Origin: an uncultured bacterium
Lineage (GTDB): Bacteria > Pseudomonadota > Alphaproteobacteria > Rhodospirillales > Rhodospirillaceae
Direction of reading: 5' to 3'
Length of the DNA stretch: 6,640 nucleotides
Assembly (NCBI GenBank): GCA_903896775.1
Contig: CAITZE010000358.1
Coordinates: 1 to 6,640 of the forward strand
A program made the position numbers and the translations under genes. Each line of letters opens with the position of its first letter. Position 1 is the first letter of the stretch. Below are positions 1-4,875 of the stretch, piece by piece. Below the pieces are notes generated by a model that was not told the DNA's origin, did no database searches, and saw only the letters and a list, made by a program, of their open reading frames with translations.

Positions 1-158
1 ACGATCACGGTCCGCTCGTGGCTCAGGCACGCGTCCCAGTGGAAACGGGCGACACGCCCGAGACGCTTGCGGCACGCGTTCAAGCCAAAGAGCAGCAATT
101 ATATCCCGAGACGCTAAAGCGCATCATCGCGCGCGAGATTGATCTCGATCGGATCTAA
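1..158 (+). CDS. purN: Phosphoribosylglycinamide formyltransferase (PurN), C-terminal end
   Basis: This is the last 51 codons of a gene entering from the left; the first complete codon is at 3 and the TAA stop is at 156-158. PurN transfers a formyl group from 10-formyltetrahydrofolate to glycinamide ribonucleotide, the third step of de novo purine synthesis, in the cytoplasm. The visible part begins DHGPLVAQARVPV, which matches the D-x-G-P segment carrying the catalytic aspartate of the family (Asp144 in E. coli). It continues with the usual GDTPETLAARVQAKE and QLYPETLKRI helical tail. The N-terminal folate/GAR-binding part, with the catalytic Asn and His, lies outside the window. The last 35 bp overlap, in antisense, the end of the transporter gene on the other strand. 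The family assignment is firm from motif order, although only a quarter of the protein is seen. Confidence 0.9.
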   Translation, partial: DHGPLVAQARVPVETGDTPETLAARVQAKEQQLYPETLKRIIAREIDLDRI

Positions 159-1035
159 AGCGCGCCAACACCGCTGGCCCCATTTCAGCTGTCACGACGC
201 CGCCCAGGATCAGCACGCATCCTAGCATCGCAAGCGGTGTCGGGCGTTCGGCCAAAAGAACGGCGCCCGCGATCGCCGCAAATACGCTTTCCAACGACAT
301 GATGAGCGCAGCTTCTGGTGCCGGCGTGTGACGCTGCGCGACAATCTGCAATGTGAAGGCCACGCCGCCGGAAATCAGCCCCGCGTAAAGGATGGCGGGC
401 AGCGCGGTGCGCCATCCATCTGCCGTGCCCGGTTCTAACAGCAGTCCCGCCGTCAGCGCCAAGACGCCGGTGATGGTGAATTGCGTGCAGGCGAGAAAAT
501 ACGGGCGAGGCGCGCACTGCAGGAACATCGCGATAAGACTGATAGCGAAAGCCCAGGCGAAATCAGAAACGATCAACAGGATATCGCCCGACTCCCATGT
601 ATGCTGTTCGCCGGTATAGGTCAGGAGCCACGCGCCGGTCACTGAGATGACGCACGCTAGCGCCACAAAACCTCGGATACGTTCGCGCGTGAGGATCCAC
701 GTCGCAACCGGCACCAGCACGACATATAAAGCGGTGAGAAAGCCGCCATTGGTCGCGCTCGTTGTGATCAAAGCCGTTTGCTGAAGGATGGAACCAATCA
801 GCAGGCCGAGCCCGATCACAACGGCGATCGCGATATCGCGCTGGCTCAATGCGACTGTTGCCTTGCGTGCTTCGAATAAGGCGAGGGGTATCACCATAAT
901 TGCCGACAGCAAAAAACGCGCGCCGACAAAGGAGATCGGACCCATCGTGGCATTGGCGATTTTCTGCGCGATGAAAGCCGTGCCCCAGATCATCGCCGTT
1001 AAAAGCAGACAAAGATCGGCGCGCAGGCGGCTCAT
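124..1035 (-). CDS. EamA/DMT-family transporter (10 TM)
   Basis: This 303-residue inner-membrane protein has the length and two-repeat build of the drug/metabolite transporter superfamily: two EamA domains of five hydrophobic helices each, roughly residues 5-140 and 150-285. Family hallmarks are WGTAFIAQK in helix 1 (17-25), the ATNGGFLTALYVVLVPV stretch of helix 4 (94-110), and in the second repeat PEAALIMSLESVFAAIAGAVLLAE (240-263) followed by LGCVLILGGV. A charged cytoplasmic tail ends the protein. The substrate cannot be deduced; relatives export amino acids, metabolites or nucleosides. The ATG at 1033-1035 lies 12 bp after the stop of the PurM-like gene, with no strong Shine-Dalgarno, so translation is probably coupled. 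An out-of-frame ATG at 1041-1043 gives a three-codon frame whose TGA overlaps the true ATG. The last 11 codons lie antisense to purN. Confidence 0.88.
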   Translation of the reverse strand: MSRLRADLCLLLTAMIWGTAFIAQKIANATMGPISFVGARFLLSAIMVIPLALFEARKATVALSQRDIAIAVVIGLGLLIGSILQQTALITTSATNGGFLTALYVVLVPVATWILTRERIRGFVALACVISVTGAWLLTYTGEQHTWESGDILLIVSDFAWAFAISLIAMFLQCAPRPYFLACTQFTITGVLALTAGLLLEPGTADGWRTALPAILYAGLISGGVAFTLQIVAQRHTPAPEAALIMSLESVFAAIAGAVLLAERPTPLAMLGCVLILGGVVTAEMGPAVLARFRSDRDQSRAR

Positions 1036-1047
1036 GAAGACATGAGC

Positions 1048-2172
1048 TTAGGCGCGAAGATGCATATCGGCATCGGTAAAGGTGACATTGAGCGGCTCGA
1101 TCACCACACTCTTGGCACCGTCTTCAATAACACCCGCGTTCCACGCAGCGATGCCGGCCTTTTCCGCAACGGCCACGGTTTTGGCGGCATCTTCGGGTGC
1201 CACAAACAATGCAAAGCCCGCGCCCATATTGAAGGTGCCGTAAGCGTCCGTGTCGCTCATTCCAACATGCTGCTGGATGAACGAAAGCACCGGCGGCACT
1301 GGCGGGACGCTGTGGAAGCGATAGGTCAGAGACGCCGCATGGCGCATGACCTTGCGCCACCCATGACCGGTGATATTGGCGATGTAATGCGGCATGACGC
1401 CGGCAGCGAACAAAGCTTCGGTCACGGGCGAATAAAGAATGGTGGCGTCCAGCAGCGCGTCGCCATAAAGGCGGCCGTCGCTCAACTTCGCGCTATAGCC
1501 GTCTGGAATTTGTGTGGCGAGTTTGCGGGCGAGGGATACACCGTTGGCGTGGATGCCGCTGGAGGCCAGCAGCACGATGGCATCGCCGGCCTTCATCTTG
1601 TCTTGAAGCGTCAAGCGTTCGCGGGGTTTGACGACCCCAATGCACGATGCCGCGAGATCGATGGTGCCAGACTCAACCACGCCGCCGAGGCTCGGCGTTT
1701 CGCCGCCACCCCAACTGACGCCGCAGCGGTCGCAGGCGGCTTTCCAGCCTTGCACCAGATCGTGGGCCCGTTGCTTGTCATCGAACCAGTTACTGCTGCC
1801 GGCGGCCCAATAGGCTTGTACCGACACCGGCGTCGCTCCGACGGTGATGATGTCGTTAATCGCCATCGCCAGGGTGTCCTGAGCGAGGTTGTCGAAATAG
1901 GTTTTGCCGGTGATCGGGCGCATAGCGTCGGCGATCAAAACCTTGGTGCCGAGGCATTCCGTAATGGAGGCCAGCAATACATCGCCCATGTCGACGACAT
2001 AGGCCGATTCGCCACGCGAAGCCTCGATCTCGTGGTAGCCCATGCGCGCGAGATTGCCGCCGGTTTCCCGGGCCGCCCGTTGGGCGTCGATTTTAAGCGG
2101 ATCGATCTTGGAATAGTCGACCCCGGCGTCTTTGTAGGCTAAACCGTGGGGCCGCGTGTTTTGCTGGGTCAT
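1048..2172 (-). CDS. purM: Divergent long-form PurM-family AIR synthase (phosphoribosylformylglycinamidine cyclo-ligase)
   Basis: The protein has 374 residues from the ATG at 2170-2172; E. coli PurM has 345. PurM uses ATP to close FGAM into aminoimidazole ribonucleotide, the fifth purine step. Visible family marks are LAYKDAGVD (11-19), the superfamily ATP signature D-x4-G-A-x-P at Asp107-Pro115, GGGET (155-159), the IHANGVSLARK segment with His208 matching the conserved His of PurM, ITGHG (267-271) and FNMGAGF (314-320). It is not a standard PurM. The canonical TDGVGTK loop reads TECLGTK (71-77), the ITGGG loop carries His270, and there are extra residues such as a VPPVPPVLSFIQQ stretch (289-301), resembling the long PurM form I recall from Bacteroidetes. 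The longer frame starting at 2274 was not used because KDAGVD should lie near the N-terminus and the extension would cover the divergent promoter. The transporter gene follows after 12 bp. AIR synthase activity is likely but unproven; a paralogue with another substrate is the alternative. Confidence 0.8.
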   Translation of the reverse strand: MTQQNTRPHGLAYKDAGVDYSKIDPLKIDAQRAARETGGNLARMGYHEIEASRGESAYVVDMGDVLLASITECLGTKVLIADAMRPITGKTYFDNLAQDTLAMAINDIITVGATPVSVQAYWAAGSSNWFDDKQRAHDLVQGWKAACDRCGVSWGGGETPSLGGVVESGTIDLAASCIGVVKPRERLTLQDKMKAGDAIVLLASSGIHANGVSLARKLATQIPDGYSAKLSDGRLYGDALLDATILYSPVTEALFAAGVMPHYIANITGHGWRKVMRHAASLTYRFHSVPPVPPVLSFIQQHVGMSDTDAYGTFNMGAGFALFVAPEDAAKTVAVAEKAGIAAWNAGVIEDGAKSVVIEPLNVTFTDADMHLRA

Positions 2173-2197
2173 GACCGCGAGCTGCGAGACAAAGGGC

Positions 2198-2206
2198 TGT
2201 GGATAA
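2198..2206 (-). promoter_or_regulatory. Consensus DnaA box (TTATCCACA)
   Basis: The + strand reads TGTGGATAA, the exact reverse complement of the strongest DnaA-binding 9-mer, TTATCCACA. By chance a given 9-mer is expected about 0.05 times on both strands of a window this size. It sits 25 bp from the PurM-like start codon and 31 bp from the DUF2066 start codon. In Caulobacter crescentus DnaA is known to activate hdaA transcription directly, and hdaA is the second gene of the rightward unit, so a regulatory role is plausible. A weaker look-alike with one mismatch (TGTGGATCA, 3364-3372) lies about 120 bp upstream of hdaA within DUF2066 coding sequence. Only one perfect site is present, so an origin function is unlikely. 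Confidence 0.65.
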
Positions 2207-2227
2207 CTTGCGAGATGGATCACGGAT

Positions 2228-2232
2228 TGAGG
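2228..2232 (+). promoter_or_regulatory. Ribosome-binding site that fixes the DUF2066 start
   Basis: TGAGG ends 5 nt before the ATG at 2238-2240. This favours that ATG over an in-frame GTG at 2199, which would lie inside the DnaA box region, and over a later ATG at 2274, which would remove the basic n-region of the signal peptide. Confidence 0.6.
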
Positions 2233-2237
2233 CGGAT

Positions 2238-3461
2238 ATGAGCGCGAACATACTGGATCGACGCGGCTTTGCAATGGTTCTGGCCGACGCCCTCAAGGGC
2301 GCGGTTTTAGCCGCCGTTCTGCTATCCGCAGGGCCTGGAATGGCCCAAACACCGCGCGCTGCTGCGACCAGCCCTGTCACGGGGAAGGATCTGTATGTCG
2401 CCAATGATGTGCCCGTGGATGTTACTGCCGGAAACATCACCGAGGCCCATGAGCGCGGGTTGACGCAGGGCCGTGTCGCTGGGTTCCGCAAAGTCATCGC
2501 GCGGATTGTCGCGCGCGAGGACATGGATCGTGTGCCGCAGGTCAGCGCCACTCAAATCATCGACATGGTGCGGGACTTCTCGCTCGCCAATGAACGTAGC
2601 TCGGCAGTGCGCTATATCGCCGACCTGACGGTGCGGTTTGATCCCGCACAGATCAGACGGCTCCTGCGTAATGCCAATATTCCGTTCACCGAAACCTTGA
2701 GCAAGCCGTTGGTCGTTGTGCCGCTCTTCCGCGAAAGTACCGATGCACCGCCGCAGCTGTGGGAAGATTCCAATGCATGGCGCGCAGCATGGTCTCAAGT
2801 GCCTCAAGATCTCGGCCTTGTACCGCTGATCGTTCCGGTCGGTGGCCGCGAAGATGCAGGCCTTCTTACGGCAGCCCAAGCTGCGTCAAAAGATTTGGCA
2901 TCACTCAACGCGTTCGCCGCACACTATGACGCCGGTGGCACGGTCATTGCGACAGCGACGGCAACGGCTGACGGTGTGCAGATCTCGCTATCGGAATTGC
3001 GTAGCGATCTGCCGTCGGAGGATTTATCGCTGACGCAAGGTGCCGAGCCCGGCCAGGGTCGACCGGATATGCTGGTCACTGCTGCCACCAGTACCGCAAT
3101 CGCCGTGCAGGATAGCTGGAAGCGCCGCAACCGCGTAGCTTTCGGTGGCACCACGCAAATTACTGCGCTCGTGCCGGTTGGAAATCTCAAGGAGTGGCTG
3201 ACGGTCAAGAACCGCCTCAACGAGGTACAGTTGATTGATCGTCTCGAGCTGCAGGCAATGACCCGTGATCGTGCCCAAGTCACGCTGTACTACGCCGGCG
3301 CTCAGCGCCAATTGGAACTCGCTATGTCGCAGCACGATTTAGCGCTCGCACAGCAGAACGGCGTGTGGATCATTCAAGCTCGCGGGGCCGCATCCGCCGG
3401 TAAGACTCTTGGAAAACCGGGCACCGAAACTGCACCGTCCGCCGAGGCCGCGCCGCAATAG
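2238..3461 (+). CDS. DUF2066 domain-containing exported protein
   Basis: This 407-residue protein is of unknown function. Residues 1-36 look like a Sec signal peptide: Arg8-Arg9 in the n-region, a hydrophobic core AVLAAVLLSAGPG (22-34) and a likely cleavage after GMA (36). It is thus probably periplasmic. The region from about residue 52 to 290 follows the DUF2066 pattern: YVANDVPVDVTAGNITEAHERG, then QGRVAGFRKVIARIVAREDMDRVP, a conserved YIADLTVRFD strand (127-135) and LSKPLVVVPLF (154-164). A separate C-terminal portion (about 305-382) has LVPVGNLKEWLTVKNRL and alternating strands ending NGVWIIQ, and a Pro/Ala/Gly-rich tail closes the protein. It begins divergently from the PurM-like gene and is followed after 28 bp by hdaA, so the two are probably co-transcribed. 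As I recall, related alphaproteobacteria place further membrane-protein genes between DUF2066 and hdaA; none is present here. Confidence 0.8.
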   Translation: MSANILDRRGFAMVLADALKGAVLAAVLLSAGPGMAQTPRAAATSPVTGKDLYVANDVPVDVTAGNITEAHERGLTQGRVAGFRKVIARIVAREDMDRVPQVSATQIIDMVRDFSLANERSSAVRYIADLTVRFDPAQIRRLLRNANIPFTETLSKPLVVVPLFRESTDAPPQLWEDSNAWRAAWSQVPQDLGLVPLIVPVGGREDAGLLTAAQAASKDLASLNAFAAHYDAGGTVIATATATADGVQISLSELRSDLPSEDLSLTQGAEPGQGRPDMLVTAATSTAIAVQDSWKRRNRVAFGGTTQITALVPVGNLKEWLTVKNRLNEVQLIDRLELQAMTRDRAQVTLYYAGAQRQLELAMSQHDLALAQQNGVWIIQARGAASAGKTLGKPGTETAPSAEAAPQ

Positions 3462-3472
3462 CGGGTCTTCTC

Positions 3473-3493
3473 ATGACAGAAGCCCTCTTGTGA
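3473..3493 (+). other. Six-codon mini-ORF overlapping the hdaA start
   Basis: An ATG at 3473 opens a frame encoding MTEALL and stops at the TGA 3491-3493, which overlaps the proposed GTG start of hdaA (3490-3492). It may be chance, a reinitiation leader, or the true N-terminus displaced by a single-base error in the sequence. The frame difference is one base. No strong ribosome-binding site precedes it. Confidence 0.25.
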
Positions 3494-4158
3494 CAAAAGA
3501 CCAACAGCTCGTCCTCGATCTCGGATACCGCCCGGCTTTCGGGCGTGACGATTTCCTTGTGACATCCGGCAATCGCGAGGCGGTGGAATGGATCGACCGA
3601 TGGCCAGCGTGGCCCGGCCATGCTTTGGCGATCTTCGGACCTGCCGGTTGCGGCAAGTCACACTTGGTTCACGTTTTCGCGCTGCGCGCTGAAGCGCAGA
3701 TTTTGTCGGCTGTCGATATACGGTCCGATACGGTCGCCCGTTTGATCGAGGGGCCAATGGCGTTGGCATTGGAAGACGGCGAGGCCGTCGCCGATCCGCG
3801 TGCGCTTTTGCATCTCTTCAACGCCGTCAAGGAACGCGGGGGCACGCTGCTGCTGACATCGCGTGAGCCGCCTGCGCGCTGGCCGGTCCTCTTGCCCGAT
3901 CTCAAGTCGCGTCTTGCCGCCGTTCCGGCGGTGCGCATTGCGCCGCCCGACGACTCTATGATGGAAGCGGTGCTCGTGAAGTTATTCGGCGACCGCCAGA
4001 TCGTTGTGGCCCCGGATGTGGTCGCCTATCTTGTGCGGCGCATCGACCGTAGTTTCGCCGCGGCGCGGGAAGTGGTCGCAAAGGCCGACAGCATTTCATT
4101 GACGGGTAAGCGCCCGATCACCATCCCGCTCATCAAGCAGGTTCTTGAGGCCGGCTAA
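3490..4158 (+). CDS. hdaA: HdaA, DnaA-related regulatory inactivator of DnaA
   Basis: This 222-residue AAA+ protein is the length of Hda/HdaA; it lacks the DNA-binding domain of DnaA. With the DNA-loaded sliding clamp, Hda stimulates ATP hydrolysis by DnaA to prevent re-initiation. The N-terminus has QLVLDL (6-11), matching the clamp-binding QL-x-L-x-L motif of Hda. Then come the Walker A GPAGCGKSH (50-58), a Walker B-like strand LALEDGE (92-98), a sensor 1-like LLLTSREPP (120-128), DLKSRLAA (137-144) with the arginine-finger-type Arg141, and a sensor 2 region RSFAAAREVV (187-196). The GTG at 3490 is chosen because the clamp motif must be near the N-terminus and AGAAG lies 7 nt upstream. A longer frame from the TTG at 3409 would overlap DUF2066 by 53 bp. 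The gene probably shares a promoter with DUF2066 downstream of the DnaA box. Confidence 0.9.
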   Translation: MTKDQQLVLDLGYRPAFGRDDFLVTSGNREAVEWIDRWPAWPGHALAIFGPAGCGKSHLVHVFALRAEAQILSAVDIRSDTVARLIEGPMALALEDGEAVADPRALLHLFNAVKERGGTLLLTSREPPARWPVLLPDLKSRLAAVPAVRIAPPDDSMMEAVLVKLFGDRQIVVAPDVVAYLVRRIDRSFAAAREVVAKADSISLTGKRPITIPLIKQVLEAG

Positions 4159-4161
4159 GTT

Positions 4162-4689
4162 TCACTCACCGTCAAGATCGCGCGGTCGCAAGAAAGCGGT
4201 CAGGGTTCCCGCGCTGCCTTTGATCTGGCGCCAGTGGTCGACATCGAAGTTCAGACTACACAGAGCGCAGGTCGGAAATTTTTCCTTGAGCGCTGCCAGT
4301 TCATCGGCGTGGCCGCGAGCTGCGTTTTTCGCAAGCATTAAGGCCATGTTATGGAAAGTGGGATTGTGCCCAATGAGCATGACTGAGTCAGCCGCGTCCG
4401 GAAGACCTTGGATAAAGTCCAACAAGTCGCTTCCGCTGACCAGATAAAGCCGATCTCGGTAAGCGATGGAAGCGCCCTCCAAAGCGGGAGCGATCAGCTC
4501 GTAGGTCTCGCGTGTTCGTTTGGCGGTCGAGCAGAAGACTCTGCCCACCGTGAAGGAGCTGTCTACGAGATGTTGCGCCAGGGCCTTTGCCGCCGCAATG
4601 CCGCGCTTGGCGAGCGGTCGGACGTGATCGGTCCCGCCTGGATTATCTTCGACAGCTTTGGCGTGACGTAGAAGATGCAGTGTTTTCAA
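4162..4689 (-). CDS. sixA: SixA-type histidine phosphatase
   Basis: This 175-residue cytoplasmic protein belongs to the histidine phosphatase (phosphoglycerate mutase-like) superfamily, close to SixA, which removes phosphate from phosphohistidine on signalling proteins. The catalytic RHAKA box is at 8-12 with nucleophile His9. Next come DHVRPLAKRG (21-30, as in SixA DSVRPL), CSTAKRTRET (53-62) with the phosphate-binding arginines, and IGHNP (106-110) with His108. The substrate is unknown. The only workable start is TTG (4687-4689): an in-frame TAA lies six codons upstream (4705-4707), the RHAKA strand must be N-terminal, and AAGG precedes the TTG by 9 nt. Its stop is 3 bp from the stop of convergent hdaA, and it is divergent from ppk. 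A more general phosphatase role cannot be excluded. Confidence 0.86.
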   Translation of the reverse strand: MKTLHLLRHAKAVEDNPGGTDHVRPLAKRGIAAAKALAQHLVDSSFTVGRVFCSTAKRTRETYELIAPALEGASIAYRDRLYLVSGSDLLDFIQGLPDAADSVMLIGHNPTFHNMALMLAKNAARGHADELAALKEKFPTCALCSLNFDVDHWRQIKGSAGTLTAFLRPRDLDGE

Positions 4690-4698
4690 TGGCCGCCG

Positions 4699-4702
4699 CC
4701 TT
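4699..4702 (-). promoter_or_regulatory. Ribosome-binding site for the TTG start of sixA
   Basis: On the minus strand AAGG lies 9 nt before the TTG at 4687-4689. No in-frame ATG or GTG is available between the upstream stop at 4705-4707 and the catalytic RHAKA box, so this site supports the TTG initiation. Confidence 0.45.
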
Positions 4703-4801
4703 GGTTAAGTCAGAACATCCCATAAATCTCCGCTGTGATGATATCGCGTAACGCACGGAAATCATTGCAGTTTTGTGAATATGGCGCCGCCCAGTTGCTT
4801 T

Positions 4802-4851
4802 TCCCGACGCAGTGGCGTGGAATCGCGGATTCCAGAGGATAGTAGTCGGGA
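4802..4851 (+). repeat. Nested inverted repeats (double stem) in the ppk leader
   Basis: The outer arms TCCCGAC (4802-4808) and GTCGGGA (4845-4851) and the inner arms TGGAATC (4818-4824) and GATTCCA (4828-4834), with a GCG loop, share almost the same centre near 4826. Together they would fold into two 7-bp stems separated by an internal loop. No T-tract follows, so it is not an intrinsic terminator. The inner palindrome contains two GANTC sites (4820-4824, 4828-4832), the CcrM methylation target of alphaproteobacteria. A weak -35/-10-like pair (TTGCTT 4795-4800, 17 bp, TGGAAT 4818-4823) would place the inner palindrome over the -10. Confidence 0.5.
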
Positions 4852-4863
4852 CGCGCTCCCAGC

Positions 4864-4867
4864 GGAG
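4864..4867 (+). promoter_or_regulatory. Ribosome-binding site that fixes the ppk start
   Basis: GGAG lies 8 nt before the ATG at 4876-4878. It favours that start over the in-frame ATGs at 4894 and 4951, and over the out-of-frame ATG at 4871, which is only 3 nt away. Confidence 0.6.
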
Positions 4868-4875
4868 ATCATGTT

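Larger units (their letters stand above)
2173..2237. promoter_or_regulatory. Divergent intergenic promoter region between the PurM-like gene and the DUF2066-hdaA unit
   Basis: These 65 bp separate two start codons facing away from each other, so both promoters must lie here or inside the 5' ends of the genes. I could not identify convincing -35/-10 pairs on either strand. The region contains a perfect DnaA box at 2198-2206 and, on its right side, the ribosome-binding site of the DUF2066 gene. Its role as a promoter region is inferred from gene orientation. Confidence 0.6.
4726..4869. repeat. 10-bp inverted repeat whose right arm covers the ppk Shine-Dalgarno
   Basis: ATCTCCGCTG (4726-4735) and CAGCGGAGAT (4860-4869) are exact reverse complements 124 bp apart in the sixA-ppk intergenic region. 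The right arm includes the ppk GGAG ribosome-binding site (4864-4867). Two further inverted repeats nest inside it (4802-4851 and 4818-4834). If ppk transcription starts upstream of 4726, the left arm could base-pair with the ribosome-binding site. Alternatively the two arms are simply similar ribosome-binding sequences on opposite strands. Confidence 0.5.

Noticed and set aside
1042..2142. A 366-codon open frame on the + strand opposite the PurM-like gene
   Set aside because: It shows no recognisable family and is His/Arg/Gly-rich as expected for an antisense shadow; the opposite strand carries clear PurM motifs throughout.
2199..2237. GTG at 2199 as start of the DUF2066 protein
   Set aside because: It lies inside the DnaA box, lacks a ribosome-binding site, and would place 13 polar residues before the signal peptide; the ATG at 2238 has TGAGG at good spacing.
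2173..2274. N-terminal extension of the PurM-like protein to an ATG at 2274 (34 more residues)
   Set aside because: The extension has no PurM similarity, no ribosome-binding site, and would run across the divergent intergenic region and the signal peptide of the DUF2066 gene.
3364..3372. Second DnaA box (TGTGGATCA) before hdaA
   Set aside because: It has one mismatch at a conserved position and lies in the coding sequence for NGVWIIQ, where the bases are explained by the protein.
3409..3489. TTG at 3409 as start of HdaA
   Set aside because: It would overlap the end of DUF2066 by 53 bp and add an Arg/Pro-rich stretch ahead of the clamp-binding motif, which should be close to the N-terminus.
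4646..4723. 26-codon minus-strand ORF starting ATG at 4721-4723 and overlapping the start of sixA in another frame
   Set aside because: It has GGAG only 4 nt upstream and no recognisable sequence; it could be a leader peptide but is too short to support, and it is out of frame with sixA.
4732..4752. Possible Pho box (CTGTGAT) ahead of ppk
   Set aside because: Only one half-site resembles CTGTCAT; the following seven bases after the 4-bp spacer do not match, so a PhoB site cannot be claimed.
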